Source: Antedon bifida (Eukaryota > Echinodermata > Crinoidea > Comatulida > Antedonidae). Taken from it: 64,000 bases of DNA. A model generated the notes under the pieces. It was given only the letters and a program-made list of their open reading frames with translations, was not told where the DNA came from and ran no database searches. Both the position numbers and the translations under genes were made by a program. Shown here one piece after another: positions 29,747 to 43,200 of the stretch (its first letter is position 1; every line of letters begins with the position of its first letter). The stretch spans positions 15,476,417 to 15,540,416 of the forward strand of contig OY727101.1 in assembly GCA_963402885.1 (NCBI GenBank). The letters are read 5' to 3'.

Positions 29747-31295
29747 GAGTGGAATGATGATGAAGGGGTCTGTGGATAAAATCAAACTCCTACTGAAAAC
29801 AGTATCATTTGTTCTACATAATGAATTTATTAAAAACACTATAATTAGCTACATATTCATACATCATTGGGTTAAACTATGGTTTGGAACACAGTGCCAT
29901 TATCTGGCTACAATATAACAAGAACACCCCTTCACAAAAACGAAGACTTCAAAGCTCAACAAACATTCAATTTTACAACAAAAATAACTTGTTTTTTTCT
30001 TGCTGAGCTAAATTCCTATATCGGATCCAATATTGATTTAATTTACAATTTTTACAATCAATGACACCACAGCTTGTGGTAGAGTCGGGGTATCAAAATA
30101 AAGATATCTCTTACACGCAACCAAAACAACTTAAACAATAGGTTGTAAAATGCACACAACTTTCATCCAAATAGACTTATAGCAAAATTATTATTGTAAG
30201 CGCATCGAAAACCTATAGACGCTCCATCCTACAAAATTGTACTACTACACCAATCACCTTTGACCTCTACTCAGATTTTTTTTCTGATTTTTAAGATCCA
30301 AATATACAATCCTACATTTACATAAGTAGTCAGGTGATATAAATAATCGATAATAATTAACAATACAATAATGATAAAAATAATAAAATAGTATTCAATA
30401 ATAATAACATAATGACTATGATTATAAAAAAAATATATTCTTATAAACAAAAACAACCGTACATACAATTATTTAAGTTCTATCAAGGTGTAACTAGTTA
30501 ATTAATTAGCATTTACTTTTTTCTTATTTTTGTTTTTTAATTTCTTATATCCCCTTTTTTACATGTGTTCATAACATTATTAAGTGAATTGAATATACAG
30601 TATAACCTTTAGTTCTCTTAAATATAATGTATATATATATAATATATATTGTTTTGTTTTTTGGTGATTCAATTAGTAAAGCTAAAAATATTGTGTTAGA
30701 CTAAATAATACAAATGTGACCTAAAGAATTTCTCAACATTTGAAATTCAATAGAAAAATGTAAACAAAACAAGGTAAATATAAATTTCATAAATATATAT
30801 CAATAATGTTGTCATTTGAAATATTTATATAAATGTATTTATAATATTTTATATAATTATTTTCAAATATACAGAATACTAATCGGTGTTTGGGTGATGT
30901 GATCTCCATTCGATCTGAAAGGGAAGGTACAGATTTCATATCAGTAACATTGTACCTTTAATTATTCATTTTTAAAGAATTCCTTTATTTGCAACACCCT
31001 CCAAAATGAAAGGACCTTGGTTATTTTCACCACTACGATCTTCTGAATAAACTTTAATACAACTATAATATTACTTGCTATTTGAGCAAATACATCATTC
31101 TATTAAAAAAATTTTAAATAAAGGTTATAGCACCCTCTATTTGTTAGTGAACGAAAGCATTGTCATTGAATTGATTATTCCTTGCATATTACATTATATA
31201 ATCTATTTATTTTATGCAAGTCCTCTTCATGCTTGCTTAATGCCTCTGATAAACTCTACCAATTGGTTTGCATAGCAGGTCATGACCTGTAACCT

Positions 31296-34200
31296 TTAAC
31301 CTCTGGTGATAAGCTCATTCTCATTTGGGTGCACTCGTGAATACATCTATAAAGAAAAAAAATCAAATCAAAAATACATTGAATGTAAAAATTCATTCAA
31401 GGATGCTAGGGAAGACTTAGGCTCTGTCTACACTATCAAATGTCATGCGACAAAAAAATGTGATGTGCCATGGACATGATGATGTCATATCACTACCTTA
31501 TTTGAGCATATCACTACCATATTTGGGCACGTCACACTTTTTTTGTCAAACTAGTTTGATAGTGTAGACAGAGCTTTATCTACATGGTTGATGTCAAAAA
31601 CTTGCATATCCAGTGCATGTCGACATATTCCTATCAATATACAAGAAATGCTGTAAAACTATAGTAGAACCTTTCCTTTGGGACACCTCTATTCAAGGAA
31701 ACCTCTAGTAAGGGGACACTTATGAAACAAACAAGAAAAATCTTATGTTTTAACACTATGACCAACCCCTTTAAGGGGACAGTTGATTGGGTCCCAGAGG
31801 TGTCCCCTAATAGGGTTCTACCGTATACTTATCAATACTAAATAAGTATATCTTACCCCTAAGAAATTTCTTGGTACATAGCCCTCTTTATTGTCGGTCA
31901 TCCTCTTGACCCACCACCATTCATTCTCTTCTGCATCTCCACGCTTTAGAACATGGAACTCCTCGCCGTCTTCAAAGCTTAGCTCATCAGGAGAGACTGC
32001 TTCGTAGTCATAAACTGCATAACTTCTGCTTCCATTTACCTCTCCAAGATCATTCTGTACACCTGTAACATAGAAGAGAAAATACTATAATATTTGTACC
32101 TGACTTTAATATTAAGTCATCTAGGCTGGTAATTAAATATAATACAAGAACAATGCTGCAATTTAAATTCTAGGAAAATTATTATTTTGACAAATGTTAT
32201 TTATTCCTCAGGCTGAATGCAATGGTGAATAAGAAGCAGAGAATTCCATCTGAATTGGAGAATGTGCTCACAAGGTATTCCATTCCTAAGACCCGTTTAA
32301 ATTAATTTGATGCCTCACTATAGAAGCCTTCAGCAGGGATGGAAATTACAAAGCTGTTTATTTCAAGTACATTATTTATAGACTAAACTGATCATAATTT
32401 TATTACAATTTATAAAACTGACATTCAGACAAACTTACCATACAAATACTGAGAGCAATCTAGGTAGCCATCTTCACCTTCTTCGCATTTCTGAGCTGCC
32501 GTTTCCTTGTCGCTAATGGTGGCAGCAAATATACTAGCACCCTTCTCCACTAACAACTGAACCATCTCTCGGCTGTTGCATGAGGCTGCACAATGTAATG
32601 GCGTCCTATAAAAGAGAAATGATTAGCAAACCAATTAGCATCTTTTGTAGATAAAAAGGGCATCAAATGAAGTAAACAAAGTTTTATCATGATCACATAT
32701 AATTTAAAATACAGAATTTAGCCAGTAGCGGCACTCCATCCACGGCCACCTGACAGCCTCAGCCAATGGATGCTAGCTTCACATGCATGGAAAATTCTGG
32801 CACCAACACCAAATTTAGTACAGAAATACAAATAGCACTCACCATCCGTCACTGTCTGCAGCATTGACATCACATCCCCAGTCAAGGAGGAAGTTGACAA
32901 TTTCAAAGTGACCAGCACAGATTGCATTGTGCACTGCGGTTATACCCTCATCATTTGCTGCACTGGGGTTTAATACCTAAAAAACAATAACAGTTATTAT
33001 TAATACAGTAATTATTATTGTCTTGCTTTTCTGTGTAAATAATTATGGTGAGCTCCATTACTATCTTAATGATAAATTAGTGCATTGGTATATATACAGC
33101 ATACCACTTGTCAATGAATAGGGATCTTTTCCATTGATGCAAGGCAAATGCAAGTGTAAAGCCTTGAGGGAACAAATCAATAACTTACGGTAATATCATC
33201 AAAGAGTCAATGACAAGGACAACATATTACTAAAAAAAATTATTAAAAAATATATTATTAATGAATACTTACATCAGGCATAATACGTCTAACAAGATCA
33301 TATTCTCCTTCTAATGATGCATCCAATAGCAATGCCAACGGATCGAACCTAACCCTCTGGGGCTTGGATACATAGTTTTTCTTAATAACGTTGCTCTTTG
33401 TAGGGACTTTCTTCAAGGCTTCAAGACCATTTGAGTTGGCTGACTGGGAGAAGGCTGGCATGTATGGCTTGTTGTTTTCCTTCTTTTCAACTGGTTTAGG
33501 AATGGCAGGTGGTGAAGGCGGCTTTGCCACAGATTTCGCATCAAGCGATGTCTCTTTCAACATTGCAGGTGGTTTTGTTTTCTCGGTGACAGCTTCTGCT
33601 TGTTGAGGTTGAGAAGGCATTCCAGAACCCTTGTTCATTGAATCTAACTCTTGTCTGGAGACGCCCTGGTAGAGTATCATCTTCCTGAAGGAATCGGCAG
33701 GGTTTTGATGATCAAACTCAAACGCTGGTTTATTATCTGGTTGATAAAATGTGTTTGGATACTTGTTCAAGAATGGATAGCATTCCTTGTCTTCAGAATG
33801 CGAGAATCGTTTCTTCAGTGGTCGTGGCATCATGTGAAGCTTTTCCATTTCAACTCTGCTGTGAACAGGACCAGAGCTGTAGTTCATTCCACCAGGGTAC
33901 GCATGAGGTGCGTCGCTGTCATCAGATATCTCCTCCCGTTCTTCCAACGTCTCTGGGTAATTTCCGTGAGGAGGGTAGTAACCTTGATGGTGGGGCATGT
34001 TCCTTGATGGGAGAGGGAGTTGACGACCTTGGCTGTCAAGAGGTTGTTGGTCATAAACAGCATTGCCATCTTGGAATTCTGGTGGTGCAGGATACACTCC
34101 AACAGTGGCATCCGTTCTTTTATGATTGGCTGTTAACTTACTATCTACTGATGTGCTGTTCGCTTCAGTGTAGAACGGTGTTCCAGTTTGACTGCCTGGT

Positions 34201-37200
34201 CTGGAGTTATAATAACTATTAGGAACACTTTGGGATGAACTGACCTGAGGATTTTGCCTGTGAGTGGTTAATGGAGAAGGAGGTTTGGTACCTTGATGAT
34301 TGTAGACTGGTGTTTCCTTATTGGGTGAGCTTTGCATTTGGTCATAGGGTACTGTTGGTTTAACAGGGCCTGTCTGTTTGGTGTTTTGTGACATGCCCGG
34401 TTTCTGATCATACGTCAATTTAGTTGACAGGCTCTTTGGAGGTACTTTAGGAGGCTGCTTCTTTCCAGGAGAAGGTGCAGGTTTAGTAGCAGTCGGTGGT
34501 GGTTTGGGTTTTGAATTCAGCGCAGTGTTTCCTCTCTGCGTTGGGCTTGACCTTGCCGCTGGCGGTAAGTTAGATCCAGGTAGTGTCCGCAAAGGACGTC
34601 CATCCGCCTCTTGTCGATTCTCATTTCCAATTTGCGAAGGGGAAGTTCTTGCTTCGGTGGACTTTCCACGTATTGGCTGATTGGTCATACCAGATCCACT
34701 AGCACTATCTAAACTAGAGTTCTCAGTAAGAGATGAAGTATCACTGCCACTGTTTTCGTTGACACCTTCAGGTTGACCTCTAACCCCAGGAATACCTGAT
34801 TGGTTAGGAAACGGAGCTCTTTGCCCCATCGGGCTGGCAGCTGGTGAAGCACTAGCTGAACCAGATTGTGGCGATTGTTGCCCGTAAAACATCTGACCAA
34901 CCGGCGCTCTACCATTTGTCGTCTGGTATTGGTTTTGTTGGTAGTACCTGCTGTTTTGAGATGGGTATCCTCTGGTGTCAGTACCATTCGGTTTCCTACT
35001 ATTGATATAGTTTTGATTAACACCATTAGAATGGTATATACCATTCACTGAGCCATTTGGTAGAGTTCTTATATTGTTGTTGTTAGTAGAATAAGGACTA
35101 ATGCTTTGTTGCATAGATCTTTTCTTCCGCAATCTTTCAGTCAGTTCTGCAATACGTTTGTCTACAACTGCCATTTCCTCCTTGCGAGTTTTTAAATATT
35201 CCTTCTGGTGTTCTACCTTGTTACTTTGTTCCTCATTGAGTTTATTTCGTAACTATATATAAAAAATGAAGAAAAAAACCAGTTGATTTATAAAGGCATG
35301 TCTACACTATCAAACTTTATGTGAAAAAAATGTGACCATATGGACACAATGGTGCCATATCACTACCATATATGGCCACATCACACTTTTTTTGTCAAAC
35401 TAGTTTAAAAGTGTAGTCAGAGCTTTGGATTTGTCTTGGGATGTAGAGATATTATTTTAATTAACAATCACCAATTTGACAGTTAATGTTGCTGTTACAG
35501 ATAGTAACAACAATAAGCATTTTGTTTACCATATAAAGATTTATTCCTTCTGAAACTTGATACTAAAAATAAGCATCAATAAAGTACAGGAAAGTGACAC
35601 ACATGTACTTTCATAAACAACACATCAGTTATACACTTATTCAGCTTAAGTTTCTGATTTATTACATATTTATAGTTGAATATAAATTATCCACCATATT
35701 TAGCTTTCTACTCTTTGTTCAGCTCCAGCAGCAAAACAATTCTCAAGACAACTGAAGGAGGATCAAAGATTAAAGATAATTGGATCATGAAGTCAAATTG
35801 AAGGGATTGTGACTTAAATTGGCCAATCACATGAGAGTTGACCTAGATTTATGTCTCTCTACTGACTTGATAAATCTTACAATTTTGTACCATTGATCTA
35901 ATTTAATAAATTAAGTTTAGTTTATATTAGTTTATTAGCAATTTACAGGGATTATTAGTAAGCTGATTTGTTTTCAAATCAATAAAATATAATAATATTG
36001 AATGATGATGACAGAATGATCTGGTTTCTGTTCAATTAAAGCTGCATTCACACTAAGCCAAATTCCAATCTGGTGGCTGGATAAAATTCATGAAAACACA
36101 TTCCGGATTTAGTAAGAAACATATGCGAGTTATTGAAAAATGTAACATATCCCAGTGTTTTCTCAGACTACCAGGCTTAAGTGCGAATGTAGCTCACTGT
36201 AATATACATGCATTGTAGATTGATTGTTAATTTTTAGTTGTGTACATAACAATGTAAACAGAATTGCATTAGGGATTACATTATAATCATGGGAATAGAG
36301 ATAATCTAAACAAAGATATATACAGTACAACATGTTCATCATATTCAATTATATTCAGGCCGCATCCAAATACCACTTTTGCAACATTTTAGTGAATAAT
36401 AAGCTACGTATTTTGTATTCATGTAACAATAAGTTTTGACAGGCAAATTTTTTAATTGTACTTATTAATAATAACATTTATTATAAAGAGGGCCTCTTCA
36501 AGTCAGGTAACTGCTATAGTGAAGTTGTTAGAGCTACCCTCTTGAAATAAAGTTGAATAAACAAATAAACAGAATAGCAGAAAAACAGACAGGACTGGAG
36601 AAAAGCAATCCGAGATATAAGCAAAGCAACCGAGGCGGGAAAGTCATCAGACTATCTGGCGGACCGGCAATAAAGTAAAGTAAGTAAACAAATAAATAAT
36701 TAAATAACATAAAATTATATAATAAAATATTACACATACCAGTAGATCTTTCCTTAGTCTGTCCAGCTCCACAGACTGCAGGGGATTTTTACTGTTGCCA
36801 TTAACATAGTTAATATTGCCTGTACGCATATCTTCCAACTGTCTCGTCAAATCCTCGACCTTTGACACGGCGAGGGCGAGCTCTTTCTCCTTTTCAGCGA
36901 ACAAAGAACGCACTTCATCCAATTCGGAAGCTGTAAGAAAGTTTTTAAAATTTTATTTAAGGCTTTTTAGACTTTTCCATGACACGCCAACATTGTTGTC
37001 AATGTTATGGGGACTAGACTGGTGATATTTATAGTTTTCAATTCAAACAATTTTAAAGAGCATACCTTATTACTAGAGCCTTTATTCATATTAACAACAA
37101 ATATAAAGCAATATTACATAATTTATTAATATCATAATAAGACTTTTATACAATATTTGATTGATTATAAAGAAAAACAAATTTATGGCGACTCAAATTT

Positions 37201-40200
37201 CTAACAAAGTCTAAAAAACAAGTTTGACTTACATAAATTATTATTAGTTGTCTTTGTCGTCTCGACCTGACCTCGTAATGCATGTAGCTTGCGGATTTTC
37301 TGCTCCTGCATCTCGGTTCTTTCTCTTAATTTACGCATACGGTCATTCTCCGAGGTAACATGCTAAAATAAAAAAATATATTAAGCTGAAAAGATTTATC
37401 TCGGAAGATATGTAGCCACGCTGGCTACATTTAACAAGGTCTGGGTAGTAGAGAAGTTAGAAAATTAATAGACAATATGTCTATACACATTATTGTATTA
37501 CATTCTCTATAGAAATTAATCTGAATTAATTGGTCTGAAATTAATGATAAGAATGAATCAACAGTATAATATGACTACAAAGACATTTACATAAACTTAA
37601 ATAATAATCTATGGAATGTTTTAAGCATTTCATAGGAATGTACTAACAAATTTAATTTACTCTTGCTAATAATTTATACAAATATTTATAGATGCAACAG
37701 ATAAAAAACTGCAATAGAAATGCATTCTTTCATTCAATTTATAATATTCTAAATGCATTTAATATTCTAAAATCAATTTAGAAAAGTTAAATTTATTTTT
37801 TTAAGTAATATTTTTGTTTCTGTATAGGCTAAATATCATATTTTGGATTGTCTTGAAAGTAGAGGTTTTTACTAGATGAAATCTTTTACTTTTAGACTAC
37901 AGTATTACCAGTTGCTTACAGTATATTGAATACTTGGGACAAAATTAGATCCATTTTAAAACATGGCTTCAGTACATACAGGTACAACACATTGATTTAA
38001 TATTTTGGCTTTGTATCTAGTCTGTACTGTCCATGAATGCATCTTTTATGGTACCTTTAAGCTCTTCATGTGACAAAAAAATGTGGCGTGCCCATATATG
38101 GACATGATGATGTCATATTACTATCATATTTGGGAATATCACTATCGAATTTAGGCATATCACTATTATATTTGGTCACATCGGACTTTTTTGTAGCATA
38201 AAGTATGATAGTGTAGACACAAAGCTTAAAGGAACATTGTGGTTTTTTTTTGTTTCATGATATTCCATTTATTATTAATATTCAGCCTACTGTAGTATAA
38301 TATTTCATAATTCCTCTGGGTTAAATTTTTACAATAACTAGAGGTTTTACACTATTTTACAGGCAGAAACCTGCTTGTATACCATTGTAACCTATTACCT
38401 GATAAACATGGGTTTAATGATTTTTCCCAATATTCTACAGAATATAAAAAGACAACACGCAAAATACAAATTTTGAATTATGAAACTGTGCTTGTGCAAA
38501 GCGAAAAGAAAGATGTGTCATATCAATTCTATTCATAGATTCAAATATCAACAATGACTGTTTAAACTGACACATTTACATTCTCACTGTACAAACCATT
38601 TCAAAAAGCTTGTACACGAGAAAACCCATCTGCTAATCGTTCAACCATAAAGAAATCAAACGGCTACTAATGTAACTTGTATTGACTATCAATATTCTAG
38701 TTCAGGTCATTCATTCATCGGACAATGATTAACACGATGGACACTATTTGCAGCGATGAATCATCCTGGCAAACTTAGAAATTCTCACAAACTTGAATTT
38801 ATTTACAATTAATCATCTATTTGATTTAGTAAATCATTAATCAAACTAATTTAGGAATACAGTACATTTTTTGCAATATTTTAGAGTTGACCAAACAGCA
38901 ATACTTTAACAATAACTTGAAATACAGTATTGTGGCAATACAGTTCACATTCTAAATTATTTGTAGTTTACAGCGATTTCTTTTTTCTTACTTTTTAAAA
39001 TTTAATTTTCTTTATTTTTAAGGTTCCAAGTGGGTCGGGGTACTTTTTCTATCTCACAAATTTCCCTAATTTCCACGACAAAAAGGAATGGCACAAAATA
39101 GTGGAACGCGCTATGTATAACATTCAACAACGAAGATATACAGAGTACAGTACGTCCATTGTCAAATTTTACATTACAGCTCCAAACACTTTACTTGTGA
39201 CAAAAACTAATAGTACTTTCACTTTATGGTCATACTGTACATCTGCTCCAAAGAAAATGGCGGTTCAAACCATATTTAATTTTTCTTTAAAAGCAAGAAC
39301 AGGTCCTAATTGTCTTGAATTAAAAAGGCCTCAAACAAAGAAGATTATGATTCAATGTTTATAATTAGCGATACATTCAGTATCGGATTTATAAACAAAC
39401 GACTGTACGTATCGCAGAAACAATTGCACTTAATTAAGAATAACGGTAGGAGCTCGCAACGGAGAGGTGAAGTGGAAGGATATGGTTACATATGCTGCAT
39501 GGAGGAACAACAGATGCTGGTTGCAGAGAACAAGGCATTGATATGAACATGGAGAAATACAGTACAGTAAGTTTCTCCCTGGGTACATAACGGTATGATC
39601 AGCAATAGCACAGATACAATTACAACACTTAAAATTAGAACAACAAAATGGAAACAATCAAGTAGTTTACATTACGAAGTCAATTATTAGAGTATACAAT
39701 TTATTAATGTAGAAAATCCTTTGGGACATCCCTATTAAAGGGTATTAATGGGACACCCCTATCAAGGAGGGACTATCCTAGTAAGTAGACACTTTCTGTT
39801 TTTTGAACAAGGGAAATACAGTTATACAGTATTCTAATAGTAAAAAAAAAAAAACCAATATTCAAGTGTGAAATTTGACTTTGTCGGGTCACAAATACAG
39901 TATGTCCCCTTCATACAGTAGGTTTACTGATAGCATGTCTCACCATAAATCTAATAATCAGTAGTCAATTATACCAATTAATGTACAAAAATCTATTTTA
40001 TATTAATCTAGCATATAAATTTATAAATTACAGTTTGGTAGTGGTACACAAAAACGAAATAAATTTCATGAACTATTAATTTTGTACTGAAGTTCAATGA
40101 AAAAAGGGGAAAATCTGAGTTTTCCAATAAATTTCCTAAATAAATACAGTAAATATTTTAACGTGTCTATTATTTCTTAAATTCCAAAGACTAAAATGCA

Positions 40201-43200
40201 ACAATACCATAAATTCCAGCGAGTTTGATAATTGTTGATGTGCATTCATTTGCAAAATTCCACATTGCCAAAAGACAAGATACAGTATACTGTATGCATA
40301 TTATTATAGGTTTGTAAGGACAGAACAATCTAGAAACTTATTATTACATAATTAATATGAAGTATGTGGAGGATACTGTCTTATGGAGGAATGAAATCCT
40401 TCGTGATGTGACTATACTATGACTAAACCAATTAGGGAGGGTATACAGCTAATTAATGATGAAATTGGATTAATTGTTACTTTATTCATATCCATACACT
40501 TCCTTTGTAAACAAGTAATTAATTATACTTGAATAATTATCTATTTTAAAATATGATCCAACAAAGTCTACAGTATACCATTATTTTTAACCTACATTTC
40601 TTCAAACCATTATTAATATTAACAAGGTAGGTCTTTATTACAAAATATTAATAATCGTCTCCCTTTCTCTCAACATTACTGAAAATAAAAGAGAAACGGA
40701 TGCGCTGTACTGCACTTCCTTGCGCTTAGTGCCAAGTAATCCCACAATGCAATGTGCAAAGCAGACTATCACATTCAACAGTTGTCATTGCATGGATTGA
40801 AAATTAGAGAATCGTTTCATAAAATGACACTCAATAGATAATATACCTTAAGCTTTTAGTTTGATAAAAGACGTTTGATGTGCCCAAATATTGTACAGGT
40901 GCCATGCCAAAAAATGGTAGTGATATAAGATCATCATGTCCATATATGATAATTGTAGACAGAGCCTTACCTGATGTTTCTTCTCCTGTTGCTTGAGAAA
41001 TTTTAAACGTTGTTGTTTAGCAGCTAGGGCTTGTTGTTGACTTTCTATCTGTTGCTGTTGCCGATTGGCCATTTGTTGTAAGTCCTGGTACGACATGTCT
41101 ACGCCTTGTGGAGCCTGAAAAATACAAACAAGAAATTTATTTAATTTTTATTCAGACAAACAATAAAAATATTGGCAAGAGATTGGAGATGAAAAGTGTT
41201 TTTCAGTGAAAAGTTCCAAGTTGTAATAAATAACGTAGTCGAAAATCCATTTTAAGATCACTTTATTAGGAAGGTACACACATACATACAAGTTTCAGTA
41301 CTATTAATAATAAGAAGTCAAGTTATTAGTACATACAGTAGAAAACCTGAAAATATGAATTAATTAATCAACACGTTTAATAAACAAAGTTTTAAAGTAT
41401 ACCGTACCAATACAATCTTATCAAACATAATCCCTCTAAGTTCAAAGATAATCTCAAGCTATAAAAAATTAGCAACATGTAACAAGCCAGCCTAAGGAAC
41501 GACTAGAGATGTTACATGTGCATTGGCAACTACAGTACTATACATAAGATGAATAATCAATTTGCAGCGCGTGCTAACAGTAATCCACCAAAAACCGCAA
41601 TGTCTCCTCAAACATCCGCTGCACATGTCTAACCAAACCACATCTGCGCATTTAATATACAATTCACTCGCAATTTCTCCATGGATGAACGCACAAATGT
41701 AAATACATCAAACACGTCTTTGCGCACAACTCTCCGAGGCAGAAACAATTCAATTTTCAGGTGCGTTACCAAGTACAACTAGTGGTTTTAATACAGCTTT
41801 TGTTGTTCGCTGGACAGAACAAAAACAGCTAGCATGAACGGCAAGCGCGATTGTTTATTTTAAAGCTTAAACACTTACTAAAATATGCAAATGACCTGAA
41901 TAAGAATTAATCTCTTCAAAATACAACTTGTAACGTTTAGTAGATTAATATTAAAAACACCTCAAACATATATAAATATATATTTTGTCTTTAGTATATG
42001 TACAGGTACAGCAGTATTGAATATGCTGTATAACCATACTGCGCTGTGTTGAAAATATATTGAACTTTCTATTAAATTATAGATTTTAATAATTTTTCTT
42101 ATTTTTTATTGTATAACAAACACAAAATTTAAACCTGCAGCTGACAAAACATCTGTTATTAATAGTTTCATTAATTTCTTAATCTTTTAAGCTGTAAGCG
42201 TTAATACCAATTGACAACAAGACACAGACATGGGTCAGAATTAATAAGCTGTTTTCAGACAATAGAATCAAAGTATAAACTTATATCATGTAACAGTTTA
42301 AGAATTGAAAGTCAGGAAATGTAAGTGACCAAAGCAAAATCATAGGTGTCACTTTACACAAAATCTGCTTGCAAATGTGAAAGTTAATATTCAGGATTAA
42401 TTTTAAGTTCTTTATTCAGGTGTTTTGTACATTTTATGTCAATCTTATCATTACCTAAAATCAAAATGTTATTAGAAATAATGATTTATTATGAGAAATT
42501 ATTTCTTGAAAACAAGATTCTAGGAATGATTATTTAATTATACTGTACAGTATATGAAAGTAATATTGCAATAATGTTTTAAAGTTTTATTTACCTTCTA
42601 TGTTGTTAAATTAAAAAATCATAAATAATTCCAGAGTGAAATTGAAATAATGCCATAGTAAAATAATGTCAGAGTGAAATAATATCAGAGTAAGATAATG
42701 TCAGAGTGAAATAATGTCAGAAATATACAACATCAAACACTGAGTGAGATCATAGCTACTGTAAGATTGTCATCTTGACAATAGCAATAATACAGTGACA
42801 ATAAAATATTTAATTGTCATTTCCTAACAGGATTTTTATACCTGTACCATCATGTTCAATGCTTTACTTAATCCATGTACACCTCCAAAGGTAAACAAAT
42901 ATATTTCAGAACGTGCATTTTAGCTCAATTTAAATAGCAAAATACAATGGTCCCTTTTTTGTGTTAAGTCTGGCTATTGAACTCTGGTTAAAGTGGGCAA
43001 TTTGATAGTTCATATCAGCCACAAGGGCGTACTAGTCATGTACTGAATGAGTTTTGAATTAACTCACGATTACTGAAAACAATACCTGGAATTAATTACA
43101 GTACCAATGTACACTACTTACGTGCACTGGTACATGATACTACAGTATTGCAGTGTTTTACAAACTCTTCAATAAAGCTCTGTCTACACATCAAACTTTA

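Larger units (their letters stand above)
28160..31295. other. intergenic region between DNAJC27 and the ASPP gene
   Basis: AT-rich, no conserved coding sequence. It contains MITE-A copy 7 and two other miniature elements (listed separately), plus TA-dinucleotide and AT tracts around 30,300-30,900. Polyadenylation candidates are TAATAAAATAA near 28,291 for DNAJC27 and TTTATT near 31,203 for the - strand ASPP gene. Confidence 0.45.

Noticed and set aside
33391-35051. Plus- and minus-strand ORFs of up to 157 codons within the large ASPP exon
   Set aside because: Alternative-frame shadows of the 660-codon exon.
39101-39546. ORFs of 87 and 63 codons in an ASPP intron
   Set aside because: No conserved motif, the sequence between known exons is AT-rich, and there are no plausible splice partners in phase.
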